NCBI GenBank assembly: GCA_945862265.1
Contig: CAMAXP010000018.1
Location: forward strand, 18,704-82,703
Direction: 5' to 3'
From: Bordetella parapertussis
GTDB lineage: Bacteria > Pseudomonadota > Gammaproteobacteria > Burkholderiales > SG8-39
DNA: 64,000 nucleotides
How positions within the stretch are numbered: position 1 is the first letter of the stretch; the number at the start of each line of letters is the position of its first letter. The notes below the pieces were generated by a model. It did no database searches. It had not been told where the DNA came from and saw only the letters and a list, made by a program, of their open reading frames with translations. Made by a program: the position numbers and the translations under genes. This document shows, in pieces, positions 33,507-43,207 of this stretch.

Positions 33507-34718
33507 ATGAACGCCCCCTCTTCCACCGCCAAGGCCCGCTTTTCCTGGGACGATCCCCTGCTCCTCAACGACCAGTTGAGCGAGGAGGAACGCATGGTTC
33601 GTGATGCCGCGCACGCCTACTGCCAGGGCAAACTCGCGCCGCGCGTCACCGAGGCCTTCCGCCACGAGAAGACCGACCCGGAAATCTTCCGCGAGATGGG
33701 CGAACTCGGCCTGCTCGGCCCGACGATCCCCGCCGAGTATGGCGGCCCGGGCCTCAACTACGTGAGCTACGGGCTGATCGCGCGTGAAGTCGAGCGCGTC
33801 GACTCGGGCTACCGCTCGATGATGAGCGTGCAGAGCTCGCTCGTCATGGTGCCGATTTTCGAATTCGGCAGCGAAGCCCAAAAGCAGAAGTACCTACCGA
33901 AGCTCGCGACGGGTGAATGGATCGGGTGCTTCGGCCTGACCGAACCGAACCACGGCTCCGACCCGGCCTCGATGGTCACCCGTGCGAAGAAAGTGCCGGG
34001 CGGCTACTCGATCTCGGGCGCGAAGATGTGGATCTCAAACTCTCCGATCGCCGACGTGTTCGTTGTCTGGGCCAAGGAAATCGACGGCAAGGCGCCGGAC
34101 GGCCCGATCCGCGGCTTCGTCCTCGAGAAGGGAATGAAAGGCCTCTCCGCACCCACCATCCACAGCAAGGTCGGCCTGCGCGCCTCCATCACGGGCGAGA
34201 TCGTGATGGATGAAGTGTTCTGCCCGGAAGAAAACGCGTTTCCCGAAGTGCGCGGCCTCAAGGGCCCGTTCACCTGCCTCAATTCCGCCCGGTACGGGAT
34301 CGCCTGGGGAGCGCTCGGCGCGGCCGAGGACTGCTTCCATCGTTCGCGCCAGTACGTGCTCGACAGGAAGCAGTTCGGCCGGCCCCTCGCCGCCAACCAG
34401 CTGATCCAGAAAAAACTCGCCGACATGCTCACCGAGATTTCCATCGGCCTGCAGTCGTGCCTGAGGCTCGGTCGCATGAAGGACGAGGGCGGCGCGGCAG
34501 TCGAGATCACATCGATCCTCAAGCGCAATTCGTGCGGCAAGTCGCTCGACATTGCCCGCATGGCGCGCGACATGATGGGCGGCAACGGCATCTCCGACGA
34601 ATTCGGCGTGGCGCGCCACCTCGTGAACCTCGAGGTCGTGAACACCTACGAAGGCACGCACGACATCCATGCGCTGATCCTGGGGCGTGCAATCACCGGC
34701 ATCCAGGCTTTCTCCTGA
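33507..34718 (+). CDS. gcdH: Glutaryl-CoA dehydrogenase
   Basis: 403-residue acyl-CoA dehydrogenase of the GCDH group. [17 protein letters not shown] binds FAD; the catalytic Glu382 is in the C-terminal [18 protein letters not shown], the form seen in glutaryl-CoA dehydrogenases; [17 protein letters not shown] is the flavin-contact loop. Oxidises and decarboxylates glutaryl-CoA to crotonyl-CoA in lysine, tryptophan and aromatic catabolism. AGGAG ribosome site before the ATG. Four bases before the first AlgH-like gene. Its product could feed the dehydrogenase-thiolase pair at 25251. Confidence 0.92.
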   Translation: MNAPSSTAKARFSWDDPLLLNDQLSEEERMVRDAAHAYCQGKLAPRVTEAFRHEKTDPEIFREMGELGLLGPTIPAEYGGPGLNYVSYGLIAREVERVDSGYRSMMSVQSSLVMVPIFEFGSEAQKQKYLPKLATGEWIGCFGLTEPNHGSDPASMVTRAKKVPGGYSISGAKMWISNSPIADVFVVWAKEIDGKAPDGPIRGFVLEKGMKGLSAPTIHSKVGLRASITGEIVMDEVFCPEENAFPEVRGLKGPFTCLNSARYGIAWGALGAAEDCFHRSRQYVLDRKQFGRPLAANQLIQKKLADMLTEISIGLQSCLRLGRMKDEGGAAVEITSILKRNSCGKSLDIARMARDMMGGNGISDEFGVARHLVNLEVVNTYEGTHDIHALILGRAITGIQAFS

Positions 34719-34722
34719 TCCG

Positions 34723-35370
34723 ATGACCCGCCTGCTCGCCACCTGCGTCCTCGCCCTGTGCGGGACGCTTGCGGCAGCGCAGGCCCCCGGTGCCGCCCCC
34801 GGCCCGAACGGCGTGTTCCTCATCGCCAAGCCGGAACTCACGGACCCGAATTTCACTCGTACCGTCGTCCTGGTCACCCAGACCGAGGACTTCAGCACCG
34901 TCGGCGTGATCATCAACCGGCCGACCACGCTGCGCCTGTCGGACTTTCCCACGCTGGGTGAAATCGAAACCGGGAAGTACACCGATCGGATCTACCTGGG
35001 CGGGCCGGTGATGCGCAACGCCCTCCTCGCGGTCTTCCAGGCGGAGGCAAAGCCGACCGCGCCCGCCTTCCATGTGCTTCGCAAACTCTACATAACGATG
35101 CACCCGGACAACATGAAGGGGTTGCTGGAATCCACTGACCGCCGGTACAGGCTGTACGCGGGTTTTTCCGGCTGGGCCCCGCGCCAGCTCGAAAGCGAGT
35201 TCAACCGCGCAGGGTGGTATGTCCTGCCCGCCGACGAAGCCATGGTATTCCGTGAAAACACCGAAGGGCTGTGGGAGGAACTGCTGCACCGGGCGCAGGG
35301 CCTTAAAACGCGCTTCCAATCGGGAAAGCGGATGCGCGATTTCAGGGATTGCGATATACAATTCTTTTGA
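34723..35370 (+). CDS. Exported YqgE/AlgH family protein, copy 1
   Basis: 215 residues. A signal peptide (LLATCVLALCGTLAAAQA) precedes the YqgE/AlgH domain: GVFLIAKPELTDPNFTRTVV, GVIINRPTTLRL, IYLGGPV, YAGFSGWAPRQLESEFNRAGW and a C-terminal LWEELLHRA. Standard YqgE/AlgH proteins are cytoplasmic and lack a signal peptide, so this is an atypical exported branch. Followed directly by a second copy in the same orientation. Function of the family is poorly defined. The ATG at 34723 is taken because the signal peptide starts there. Confidence 0.85.
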   Translation: MTRLLATCVLALCGTLAAAQAPGAAPGPNGVFLIAKPELTDPNFTRTVVLVTQTEDFSTVGVIINRPTTLRLSDFPTLGEIETGKYTDRIYLGGPVMRNALLAVFQAEAKPTAPAFHVLRKLYITMHPDNMKGLLESTDRRYRLYAGFSGWAPRQLESEFNRAGWYVLPADEAMVFRENTEGLWEELLHRAQGLKTRFQSGKRMRDFRDCDIQFF

Positions 35371-35402
35371 CCACCGAATCGCAACACTTGGAGAGAGACT
35401 CG

Positions 35403-36074
35403 ATGCGCGCCCGCCTCTTTGCCGTCCTTCTTGCGTTGGCCTGCTCCTGGTCGGGAACGCTTCTGGGCCAGGCTGCCGAGCCGGCCTCGGACGAGGACAC
35501 GATCTTCCTCGTGGCGCATCCGGCCTTCCGGGATGCGGGCTATTTCCACACCGTTCTTATTGCAGCCCCGCTCAAAGGCGGAGGCCATATCGGCGTCATC
35601 CTCAATCGCCCGATCGGCCGCCCGCTGATCTCGCTCTTTCCGGAGCATGAGCCCGCCAAGAAGGTGGCCGATTCCGTGCGCTATGGCGGCCCGTTCTCGC
35701 CCGGCGCGCTGGTGGCGGTGGTCAAGTCGGACAAGAGCCCCGGCGCAGATACGCTGCCGCTGATGAAAAACCTGTATATCGCCTTTCGTGCAGCGACGAT
35801 AGACAAGGTCATCGAGGACACGCCCAACGAAGCGCGCTATTTCGTGGGTTACGTGGGCTGGCGCCCGGGCGAACTCAAGAGCGAGATCGACCGCGGCCTG
35901 TGGGGCATCGTGCCGGCCAATCCGGACACCGTGTTCCAGAAAGACATGAACGGGCTTTGGGAAGAGCTGCTGGCGCAGACCCGGCGCCTGCAGGCAGAAG
36001 GAAAGGGGGATCTGCTTCCCCCGCTCCTTACGCTTTTGCAAACGCCATCGAGCCGTTTGCCCAGTCGACCTTGA
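35403..36074 (+). CDS. Exported YqgE/AlgH family protein, copy 2
   Basis: 223 residues from the ATG at 35403, which has GGAGAGA upstream. Signal peptide [20 protein letters not shown], then [65 protein letters not shown] and [16 protein letters not shown]. Clearly paralogous to the preceding gene but diverged. It ends inside the 3' end of clpB, a 47-base tail-to-tail overlap, so its last fifteen residues are read antisense to the ClpB C-terminus. Confidence 0.85.
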   Translation: MRARLFAVLLALACSWSGTLLGQAAEPASDEDTIFLVAHPAFRDAGYFHTVLIAAPLKGGGHIGVILNRPIGRPLISLFPEHEPAKKVADSVRYGGPFSPGALVAVVKSDKSPGADTLPLMKNLYIAFRAATIDKVIEDTPNEARYFVGYVGWRPGELKSEIDRGLWGIVPANPDTVFQKDMNGLWEELLAQTRRLQAEGKGDLLPPLLTLLQTPSSRLPSRP

Positions 36075-38607
36075 TCGTGTCCTTGGGGGCGAAGCGCCCC
36101 TCGAGGATGGCCTTGGCCAGCGGGTTCTCGATCTGCCCCTGGATCGCACGCTTAAGGGGCCGCGCGCCGTACACCGGGTCGAATCCCTCCTTCGAGAGTT
36201 CCGCCAGCGCTGGCTCGCTCACCTCGAAGCCGTAGTCCATCTTCGCCAGCCGCCCCTTGAGGATTGCGAGCTGGATGGATGCGATCGACTTGATCTGCCC
36301 CTCGCCCAGACCGTGGAACACCACCACCTCGTCGATGCGGTTGATGAATTCCGGGCGGAAATGGCCCTTCACCTCGCCCATCACCGCGAGCTTCACCACG
36401 CCGTAGTCGCTGCCTTCCATTTGCTGGATCATGTGCGACCCGAGGTTGGAGGTCATGACGATCACGGTGTTCTTGAAGTCGACCGTGCGGCCCTGCCCGT
36501 CCGTGAGGCGACCGTCGTCAAGCACCTGCAGCAGCACGTTGAAGACGTCCTGGTGCGCCTTCTCGATTTCGTCGAAAAGTATTACCGAATACGGCTTGCG
36601 GCGCACGGCTTCGGTCAGCGCTCCGCCTTCGTCGTAGCCCACATACCCGGGAGGCGCGCCCAGCATCCGTGCAACCGAATGCTTCTCCATGTATTCGGAC
36701 ATGTCGATGCGGATCAGGTGCTCTTCCGAATCGAAGAGGAAGGACGCGAGCGTCTTGCAGAGCTCCGTCTTGCCCACGCCGGTGGGCCCGAGGAAGAGGA
36801 ACGAACCGTACGGCCGGTTCGGGTCCGAAAGCCCGGAGCGTGAGCGGCGGATCGCGTCCGACACGAGGCGCACGGCCTCGTCCTGTCCGACCACGCGCTC
36901 ATGCAGCTTGTCTTCCATGTGCAGAAGCTTCTCCCGCTCGCCCTGCATCATCTTTGACACCGGGATGCCGGTGGCACGCGAGACCACCTCGGCGATCTCT
37001 TCCGCGCCCACTTCGGTACGCAGCAATTTCGCCTTGGCGCCGGCCGCCTCGCCGGACTCCGCTTTCTTCAGCTGCGCTTCGAGCTGCGGGATCTTCCCGT
37101 ACTGGATCTCCGACATCTTCTGCCAGTCGCCCTTCCTGCGCGCCTCTTCCATCACCTGACGCAGTTTCTCGATCTCTTCCTTGATGTGCTGCGAGCCGGC
37201 CACGGCCGCCTTTTCCGATTTCCAGATCTCGTCGAGGTCGGAAAACTCCTTTTCCAGCCGCGCGATCTCTTCCTCGATCAGCGCGAGGCGCTTCTGGGAG
37301 GACTCGTCCTTTTCCTTCTTGACGGCCTCGCGCTCGATGCGCAGCTGGATCATCCGGCGGTCGAGCCGATCCATTGACTCTGGCTTGGAGTCGATCTCCA
37401 TCCGGATCCGCGAAGCCGCCTCGTCGATGAGGTCGATGGCCTTGTCCGGCAGGAAACGGTCGGTGATGTAGCGGTGCGAGAGTTCGGCCGCGGCGACGAT
37501 CGCCGGGTCGGTGATCTCCACGCCGTGGTGGACTTCGTACTTTTCCTTCAGCCCGCGCAGGATCGCGATGGTGTCCTCTACCGAAGGCTCACCGACCAGC
37601 ACTTTCTGGAACCGGCGCTCGAGGGCCGCGTCCTTCTCGATGTACTTGCGGTATTCGTCAAGCGTTGTGGCGCCTACGCAATGCAGCTCGCCGCGCGCGA
37701 GGGCCGGCTTCAGCATGTTGCCCGCGTCCATCGCGCCTTCGGCCTTGCCCGCACCGACCATGGTGTGGATCTCGTCGATGAAGACAATGGTCTGGCCCTC
37801 GTCCTGGGCGAGCTCCTTGAGGACCGTCTTGAGGCGCTCCTCGAACTCGCCGCGGTACTTGGCGCCTGCGAGCAGCGAAGCCATGTCGAGCGACAGCACG
37901 CGCTTGTTCTTGAGGGTCTCCGGCACTTCACCGTTGACGATGCGCTGCGCGAGGCCTTCGACGATCGCGGTCTTGCCCACGCCCGGCTCGCCGATCAGCA
38001 CCGGGTTGTTCTTGGTGCGCCGCTGCAGGATCTGGATGCAGCGGCGGATCTCGTCGTCGCGCCCGATCACCGGGTCGAGCTTGCCCGCCCGCGCGCGCTC
38101 GGTGAGATCCATCGTGTACTTCTTGAGGGCTTCGCGGTTGCCTTCATCGGCCTGTGACTGCACGTTCTGCCCTCCCCTGACGGCTTCGATGGCGGCTTCG
38201 AGCGCCTTTTTGGTGACGCCTGCCTGCTTCAGCAATTTCCCGGCCTCACCCTTGTCGTCGGCTGCGGCGAGCAGGAACAGCTCCGAGGCGATGTATTGGT
38301 CGCCTCGTTTCTGTGCTTCCTTGTCCGCAACGTTAAGCAACTGCGTGAGGTCGCGCGACACCATGACCTCGCCGGGCGCGCCTTCGACCTTGGGCAACCG
38401 CCCGATGGACTGGGCGAGCGCAGCCTTCAGCGTGGCGGGGTTGGCCCCGGCCTTCTGCAGGATCGAGCCGATCGATCCGTCAGCCTGCGCGAGCAACGCG
38501 GCCAGCAGGTGCTGGGGCTCGATGTACTGGTTGTCGTTGCCAAGGGCGGCACTCTGGGCGTCGCCCAGGGCTTCCTGGAGCTTGCTGGTGAATTTTTCGA
38601 TGCGCAT
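36028..38607 (-). CDS. clpB: ATP-dependent disaggregase ClpB
   Basis: 859 residues from the ATG at 38607, matching E. coli ClpB (857). N-terminal Clp-N repeats start [14 protein letters not shown]; the first AAA+ domain has GEPGVGKTA and [14 protein letters not shown] [15 protein letters not shown]; a long coiled-coil middle domain ([20 protein letters not shown] onward) identifies ClpB rather than ClpA; the second AAA+ domain has GPTGVGKTE and [10 protein letters not shown]. It dissolves protein aggregates with DnaK. Transcribed from a heat-shock promoter just upstream. Confidence 0.97.
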   Translation of the reverse strand: MRIEKFTSKLQEALGDAQSAALGNDNQYIEPQHLLAALLAQADGSIGSILQKAGANPATLKAALAQSIGRLPKVEGAPGEVMVSRDLTQLLNVADKEAQKRGDQYIASELFLLAAADDKGEAGKLLKQAGVTKKALEAAIEAVRGGQNVQSQADEGNREALKKYTMDLTERARAGKLDPVIGRDDEIRRCIQILQRRTKNNPVLIGEPGVGKTAIVEGLAQRIVNGEVPETLKNKRVLSLDMASLLAGAKYRGEFEERLKTVLKELAQDEGQTIVFIDEIHTMVGAGKAEGAMDAGNMLKPALARGELHCVGATTLDEYRKYIEKDAALERRFQKVLVGEPSVEDTIAILRGLKEKYEVHHGVEITDPAIVAAAELSHRYITDRFLPDKAIDLIDEAASRIRMEIDSKPESMDRLDRRMIQLRIEREAVKKEKDESSQKRLALIEEEIARLEKEFSDLDEIWKSEKAAVAGSQHIKEEIEKLRQVMEEARRKGDWQKMSEIQYGKIPQLEAQLKKAESGEAAGAKAKLLRTEVGAEEIAEVVSRATGIPVSKMMQGEREKLLHMEDKLHERVVGQDEAVRLVSDAIRRSRSGLSDPNRPYGSFLFLGPTGVGKTELCKTLASFLFDSEEHLIRIDMSEYMEKHSVARMLGAPPGYVGYDEGGALTEAVRRKPYSVILFDEIEKAHQDVFNVLLQVLDDGRLTDGQGRTVDFKNTVIVMTSNLGSHMIQQMEGSDYGVVKLAVMGEVKGHFRPEFINRIDEVVVFHGLGEGQIKSIASIQLAILKGRLAKMDYGFEVSEPALAELSKEGFDPVYGARPLKRAIQGQIENPLAKAILEGRFAPKDTIKVDWANGSMAFAKA

Positions 38608-38648
38608 GGCTTCGTCTTCCTGCGATTCGTCCTGTAGGGTTGACAGGC

Positions 38649-38676
38649 AGATGGGGGCTTGATGCCCCATTTCAAC
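38649..38676 (-). promoter_or_regulatory. Sigma-32 (RpoH) heat-shock promoter of clpB
   Basis: On the reverse strand GTTGAAA (-35, 38676-38670) and CCCCATCT (-10, 38656-38649) are separated by 13 bases, close to the RpoH consensus CTTGAAA-N11-14-CCCCATNT. Transcription would start near 38642, giving a leader of about 35 bases before the clpB ATG. Confidence 0.88.
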
Positions 38677-38706
38677 CGGCCCGATGCAGGCCGAAGTTGA
38701 TTCAGG

Positions 38707-39087
38707 TCAAGCCCAGGTCCGGTAGGTCCAGAACCCGAGGAAGGTAAATGCGAGCGAGCCGAGCAGGTGCGCACCGGTGTGCAGGAAGGCCGCCCCATAC
38801 TGGTCGGCCATCAGCATCTGGACCGATTCAGCCGAAAAGGTGGAGAACGTCGTGAGGCCGCCCAGGAACCCGGTGATGCACAGCAGTCGCCACTCGGGCG
38901 CAAGCGTTGAGTTGGCGGCGAAATAGGCTACCGCAAGCCCCACAAGGTATCCACCGACCAGGTTGGCGGCCAGCGTGCCAAGCGGCAGCCCCGGGGTCAC
39001 CGGGTTGAACCAGGTCGACAGCATCCACCGCAACCATGCCCCCAGCGCCGCCCCGACCCCGACCGCGAGGAAGGCGGAGCCGGTCAC
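38707..39087 (-). CDS. crcB: Fluoride channel CrcB/Fluc
   Basis: 126 residues, four predicted membrane helices. GAALGAWLRWMLS at the start, NLVGGYLVG in helix two and the pore signature GFLGGLTTFSTFSAE are all present. Dimeric channels of this family expel fluoride. The GTG at 39087 overlaps the moaE stop (GTGA), so crcB is the last gene of the molybdenum cofactor operon; no fluoride riboswitch can fit there. Confidence 0.92.
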   Translation of the reverse strand: MTGSAFLAVGVGAALGAWLRWMLSTWFNPVTPGLPLGTLAANLVGGYLVGLAVAYFAANSTLAPEWRLLCITGFLGGLTTFSTFSAESVQMLMADQYGAAFLHTGAHLLGSLAFTFLGFWTYRTWA

Positions 39088-39545
39088 TTCCAGCGCTCCG
39101 CGGCCGAGTCGTCGGAGGCCTTGGCCTCGACCCAGCGCGCACCCTCGGGCGTTTCTTCCTTTTTCCAGAATGGCGCCTGGGTCTTGAGGAAATCCATGAT
39201 GAACTCGCAGGCGGCGAAGGCATCGCCCCGGTGGCCGCTCGCCACCACGACGAGGACGATCTGGTCGGTGGGCTCGAGCCGGCCGTAGCGATGGATCACC
39301 GTGCAATCGAGGACCTCCCAGCGGGCCCGTGCCTGCTCGACGATGCCACTGAGCGCCTTCTCGGTCATGCCGGGATAGTGCTCGAGGGTCAGCGTCGCCA
39401 CGCCCGAGCCGTCGTTCACGTCGCGCACGACTCCGACGAAGCTCGCCACCGCGCCCACCTTTGGATTCGCCGCACGCACCGCAGCCATCTCACGGCCGGC
39501 GTCGAAATCCTCGAGCTGTACGCTGATTGTCGGGGTCTTTCCCAT
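39084..39545 (-). CDS. moaE: Molybdopterin synthase catalytic subunit MoaE
   Basis: 153 residues. VGAVASFVGVVRDVNDG, LEHYPGMTEKAL, CTVIHRYGRLEPTDQIVLVV and HRGDAFAACEFIMDFLKTQAPFWKKE match the MoaE fold, including the basic and Lys residues of the active site (KTQAPFWKKE). Transfers sulfur from the MoaD thiocarboxylate to precursor Z. Three bases after moaD and overlapping crcB. Confidence 0.96.
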   Translation of the reverse strand: MGKTPTISVQLEDFDAGREMAAVRAANPKVGAVASFVGVVRDVNDGSGVATLTLEHYPGMTEKALSGIVEQARARWEVLDCTVIHRYGRLEPTDQIVLVVVASGHRGDAFAACEFIMDFLKTQAPFWKKEETPEGARWVEAKASDDSAAERWK

Positions 39546-39548
39546 CGA

Positions 39549-39806
39549 TTAACCGCCGGTGACCGGCGGAAAGAAAGCCACCTCGTCGCCGCCCTTGATC
39601 GGCGCGGTGCCGGGCCCCATGTCCTGGTTGACCGCCATGCGCACTGGTCTCCCCTCGGCGAGGGCCGACTGCCACGCGCCGCCCCGTCCGACGAGGTGCG
39701 CGCGCAAGGCGCCGAGCGTCGACGCTTCGCCCGGCAGGTCGACTTCTTCCGAGCCCTGGCCGAGTTGCTCGCGCAGGCTCGCGAAGTAAAGCACCTTGAC
39801 CTTCAC
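39549..39806 (-). CDS. moaD: Molybdopterin synthase sulfur carrier subunit MoaD
   Basis: 85 residues from a GTG at 39806 overlapping the moeA stop (GTGA); the longer open frame upstream is antisense-like noise inside moeA. VKVLYFASLREQLGQGSEEV starts the ubiquitin-like fold and the protein ends in the essential Gly-Gly (EVAFFPPVTGG). Carries sulfur as a C-terminal thiocarboxylate for MoaE. Confidence 0.94.
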   Translation of the reverse strand: MKVKVLYFASLREQLGQGSEEVDLPGEASTLGALRAHLVGRGGAWQSALAEGRPVRMAVNQDMGPGTAPIKGGDEVAFFPPVTGG

Positions 39807-41008
39807 CGGTAGAGTTCCGCAAACGAGAGGAATTTCACCCGGTCGCCCTTGCCGATCGACTGGCTGGCCGGGTTGTCCACGAGGCCGTCGGCCCAGGCGG
39901 TCGAGGTCATGACCGCCGAATCCTGTGATGGGTAGAGGTCGAGGCCGCCAGCGGCATTCCACTTGACGCGCAGGAACTCGCGCCTTGCGTCGGGTTTGTC
40001 CCACGTAAAGTCGGCGCGCGCGTCGATCACACGCGGGGCGACATTGGCAATGCCTTGCGTCTTCAGCAGGAAAGGCCGCACGAAGATGAGGAACGTCACG
40101 AACGAGGACACCGGGTTGCCAGGAAGTCCGATGAACGCCGCCTCCTTCACCTTGCCAAAGGCGAGCGGCCGGCCGGGCTTCATGGAGATCTTCCACATGA
40201 GGAGCGACCCCTCGGCCTCGACGGCAGGTTTCACGTGGTCTTCCTCGCCGACCGACACGCCGCCCGAGGTCACAATGATGTCGTTCTCGGCCGCCGCGCG
40301 GCGCAACACTTCGCGCGTGGCGTCAAGCCGGTCCGGCACGATACCGTAGTCGCGCACTTCACAGCCGAAGGCCTTCGCCATGCCATTCAGCGTGAAGCGG
40401 TTGGAGTTGTAGATCCGCCCCGGCGGAAGCGGGTCGCCCGGCATGACGAGCTCGTCGCCTGTGAAGAACAGAGCCATCTTCACTTTCCGGCGCACCGGCA
40501 GGGCCTTGATGCCCACGGACGCCGCCAGGCCCGTGTCCTGCGGGCGGAGCTTGGTCCCTTCGGCCAGCACCGCGCCTCCCGAACGGATATCGCTGCCGGC
40601 CCGCCGCACCCATTCCTCGGGCTGCGGCTTTTTCTTCACGACGACGTGGTCGCCGTCGACCGCGCAGAACTCCTGCATCACCACGGCATCCGCGCCCGGC
40701 GGGATCGGCGCACCGGTGAAGATGCGCGCGGCGGTCCCGGCCTCAAGCGGCTGGCCGACCGCCCCGGCCGCAATGCGCTGCGCGATGCGCAACCGCGTGT
40801 CGGGGCCTGCGATGTCGGCAACGCGCACGGCGTAACCGTCCATCGCACTGTTGTCCATCGGCGGCACGTCCATGGTCGAGGCCTGCGCACGCGCGAGCAC
40901 GCGGTCGGTGGCTTCGAGCGTGGAGACGTCCTCGACCTCCGCCACCGGCTTCGCGCCGGCCAGCAGGACTTCGAGCGCCTCGTCTACGGAAAGCAATCCC
41001 TTGTTCAT
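39803..41008 (-). CDS. moeA: Molybdopterin molybdenumtransferase MoeA
   Basis: 401 residues from the ATG at 41008. VDEALEVLLAGAKP, PPMDNSAMDGYAV, FTGAPIPPGADAVV, FFTGDELVMPGD, TSGGVSVGEEDHVK and FGLPGNP-like FIGLPGNPVSSFV are all in order. Inserts Mo (or W) into adenylated molybdopterin. The start overlaps the mobB stop by four bases (ATGA) and the stop overlaps moaD, so mobB-moeA-moaD-moaE-crcB form one closely coupled operon. Confidence 0.96.
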   Translation of the reverse strand: MNKGLLSVDEALEVLLAGAKPVAEVEDVSTLEATDRVLARAQASTMDVPPMDNSAMDGYAVRVADIAGPDTRLRIAQRIAAGAVGQPLEAGTAARIFTGAPIPPGADAVVMQEFCAVDGDHVVVKKKPQPEEWVRRAGSDIRSGGAVLAEGTKLRPQDTGLAASVGIKALPVRRKVKMALFFTGDELVMPGDPLPPGRIYNSNRFTLNGMAKAFGCEVRDYGIVPDRLDATREVLRRAAAENDIIVTSGGVSVGEEDHVKPAVEAEGSLLMWKISMKPGRPLAFGKVKEAAFIGLPGNPVSSFVTFLIFVRPFLLKTQGIANVAPRVIDARADFTWDKPDARREFLRVKWNAAGGLDLYPSQDSAVMTSTAWADGLVDNPASQSIGKGDRVKFLSFAELYR

Positions 41009-41499
41009 TGGAGGTTCAGGTGTCCGAGGATGAATTGGGCGATCGCCGCGTCGTCGTTCAGGTCGAGCACCGGCAGGGTGGTCTCGATCTTCGCGTCGGT
41101 GGCGACCGCAATGATGTGGGGGTCCTTGGGGTGCAGCGGCGGCGAGTCCACGCCTTCGCGGTACACCTCGATCTTGGGGATGGGCTGGAACTTGAAGCCC
41201 TCGACGATCACCAGGTCGCACGGCGAGAGGTGCTTCAGCTGCTCTTCGAACGAGGGCTCCGGCCCGCCGCGAAGCTCGTGCATCAGCACCCAGCGCCGCG
41301 ACGAGGTAACAAGCACTTCCGACGCGCCCGCATGACGATGGCGATAGGAGTCTTTTCCCGGCTGGTCGACGTCGAACTGGTGGTGCGCGTGCTTGATCAA
41401 CGAGACCCGCACCCCCCCTTTGACGAAGCGGGGGATGAGTTTTTCGATCAGGGTCGTCTTGCCGCTCCCGGACCAGCCCGCAAAACCGAATATTTTCAT
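41005..41499 (-). CDS. mobB: Molybdopterin-guanine dinucleotide biosynthesis adapter MobB
   Basis: 164 residues. P-loop GWSGSGKT at 8-15, then HHQFDVDQPGKDSYRHRHAGA and LVIVEGFKFQPIPKIEVYR, the usual MobB segments. GTP-binding partner that helps MobA attach GMP to the cofactor, needed by bis-MGD enzymes such as the formate dehydrogenase 11 kb away. mobA itself is not in the window. First gene of the Moco operon; an 85-base gap divides it from the divergent cytochrome gene. Confidence 0.94.
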   Translation of the reverse strand: MKIFGFAGWSGSGKTTLIEKLIPRFVKGGVRVSLIKHAHHQFDVDQPGKDSYRHRHAGASEVLVTSSRRWVLMHELRGGPEPSFEEQLKHLSPCDLVIVEGFKFQPIPKIEVYREGVDSPPLHPKDPHIIAVATDAKIETTLPVLDLNDDAAIAQFILGHLNLQ

Positions 41500-41584
41500 G
41501 GGCCTATTTTATGACGGAATTTCCCCTCCCCGGCCGCTGTATGCCTCCGGAAGGTAGTATCTCGGCTCAACTCAGGGAGGGGTT

Positions 41585-42376
41585 ATGAAGAAGGCACTTG
41601 CATTTTGCATGGTCCTCGCAGCCGCGCCGTTCGCGCAGGCGGCCGACATCGCCGCCGGCAAGGCCAAGGCCGAAGCCGTATGCGCGGCCTGCCACGGCGC
41701 CAACGGCATCAGTGTCAGCGATACGATCCCCAACCTGGCCGCACAGCGTGCGGGCTACCTCGAGACCCAGCTGAAGGCGCTCAAGGACGGCTCGCGCAAG
41801 AACCCGGTGATGAACGCGATGGCCGCCCAGCTGACCCCCACGGAAATTGCAGACGTGGCGGCGTTCTTCGCTTCGCAGCCGGGCGCGCCCGCGGCTTCCA
41901 AGTCCGCCTTCCTGCCCAACCTCGCCAAGACCAGCGTCGCCTTCCCGGAGGGCTACAAGGACACGTTCACCAAGTACATGACCATCAACTTCCCGGCCAC
42001 CAGGCAGGTGCGCTACTACTTCGCCAACAAGACGGCCGTGCAGGCCGCGAAGTCGGGCAAGCCGGTGGCGGACGGGGCCTACATGCTGGTCGAAGTGCAT
42101 GCCGCGAAACTTGACGCCGAGCAGAAGCCGGTGATGGGCTCAGACGGCTTCTTCGTGGCCGACAAGCCCCTCTTCTACACCGCGATGGCGAGCGAAGCCG
42201 GTTGGGGCAAGGACATCCCCGACATGCTGAAGAACGCCAACTGGAACTACGCCATCTTCACGCTCGACAAGAAGCACCGCCCGGGCGCCAACCAGGCCGA
42301 GTGCCTCGCCTGCCACAAGCCGCTGGACGGCACGAGCTACCTGTTCACGCTGAAGGAACTGGCGGCGGCGAAGTAA
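41585..42376 (+). CDS. Exported cytochrome c / cytochrome P460-domain fusion
   Basis: 263 residues: a signal peptide (FCMVLAAAPFAQAA), a class I cytochrome c domain with haem motif CAACH at 33-37 and axial Met in PVMNAMA, then a C-terminal part from about residue 115 resembling the cytochrome P460 domain (FPEGYKDTFTKYMTINF, YAIFTLDKKH) with a second haem motif CLACH at 240-244. Probably a periplasmic dihaem electron carrier or oxidase. It stands alone between the Moco operon and tupA; the substrate is unknown. Strong GGGAGGGG ribosome site. Confidence 0.82.
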   Translation: MKKALAFCMVLAAAPFAQAADIAAGKAKAEAVCAACHGANGISVSDTIPNLAAQRAGYLETQLKALKDGSRKNPVMNAMAAQLTPTEIADVAAFFASQPGAPAASKSAFLPNLAKTSVAFPEGYKDTFTKYMTINFPATRQVRYYFANKTAVQAAKSGKPVADGAYMLVEVHAAKLDAEQKPVMGSDGFFVADKPLFYTAMASEAGWGKDIPDMLKNANWNYAIFTLDKKHRPGANQAECLACHKPLDGTSYLFTLKELAAAK

Positions 42377-42381
42377 GGGTC

Positions 42382-42398
42382 GGCGGCGAAGAGCCGCC
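42382..42398. terminator. GC hairpin between the cytochrome and tupA genes
   Basis: GGCGGC-GAAGA-GCCGCC is a perfect six-base stem with a five-base loop between two convergent stop codons. It can serve both directions but lacks a clear U-tract. Confidence 0.5.
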
Positions 42399-43207
42399 TA
42401 CTTGGCGTTCGGGAAGAACAACTGCTCGCCGCCGATCTTGTAGTCGGCGATCGCCTTCTGGCCCTCGGACGAGATCACCCACGCGATGAACCCGTCGCCG
42501 AGGTCCTTCTTCACGTGCGGGTGCTTGGCGGGGTTCACGAGCATGATCCCGTACTGGTTGAAGAGCTTGTTGTCGCCTTCGACGAGGATCGTGAGCTCGC
42601 CCCGGTTCTTGAAATTCAGCCAGGTCCCACGGTCGGCGAGGATGTAGCCGTTCATGGCGGACGCCGTGTTCAGCGCCGGCCCCATGCCCGAGCCGGTCTC
42701 CTTGTACCAGGGGCCCTTGTCCTTCGCGATGTCCACGCCCGCAAGCGACCACAGCCTCACTTCAGCCGCATGCGTGCCGCTCTTGTCCGCACGGGACACG
42801 AACGGCGCCTGCGCCGCCTTCACCTTTTGCAGGCCGCCGAGCACGTCCTTGCCGCCAACCTTGGCGGGATCGGCTTTCGGGCCGATGAGGATGAAGTCGT
42901 TGTACATGACGAGGTGGTAGTTCACACCGAACCCGTCCCCCATGTACTTCTTCTCGGCCACCGGGTCGTGCACGAAGACCACGTCGGCGTCACCCTTGCG
43001 GCCCATGTCGAGCGCCTGGCCCGTGCCCACGGCGATCACGCGCACTTCGACACCGGCCTTCTGCGCGTAGATCGGCAAGAGGTGCTTGAAGAGGCCCGAT
43101 TGCTCCGTGGAGGTCGTGGACGCGAGCGTGACGAATTTCGACTGTGCCTGCGCACCGGTGCAGGCCAGCGCCAGCAGTGCGGCAAGCATGATTTTCCTCA
43201 CGCCCAT
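42398..43207 (-). CDS. tupA: Tungstate ABC transporter binding protein TupA
   Basis: 269 residues (MGVRKIML start; MLAALLALACTGAQAQ is the signal peptide). LASTTSTEQSGLFKHLLP carries the TTTS-type oxyanion-binding loop of TupA proteins; DVVFVHDPVAEKKYMGDGFG, SRADKSGTHAAEV and KETGSGMGPALN are further family motifs. Binds tungstate with high affinity, molybdate more weakly. Start overlaps the end of tupC by ten bases. Convergent with the cytochrome gene. Confidence 0.93.
   Translation of the reverse strand: MGVRKIMLAALLALACTGAQAQSKFVTLASTTSTEQSGLFKHLLPIYAQKAGVEVRVIAVGTGQALDMGRKGDADVVFVHDPVAEKKYMGDGFGVNYHLVMYNDFILIGPKADPAKVGGKDVLGGLQKVKAAQAPFVSRADKSGTHAAEVRLWSLAGVDIAKDKGPWYKETGSGMGPALNTASAMNGYILADRGTWLNFKNRGELTILVEGDNKLFNQYGIMLVNPAKHPHVKKDLGDGFIAWVISSEGQKAIADYKIGGEQLFFPNAK

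Noticed and set aside
38707..39087. Fluoride riboswitch before crcB
   Set aside because: The start overlaps the moaE stop, so there is no leader region for one.
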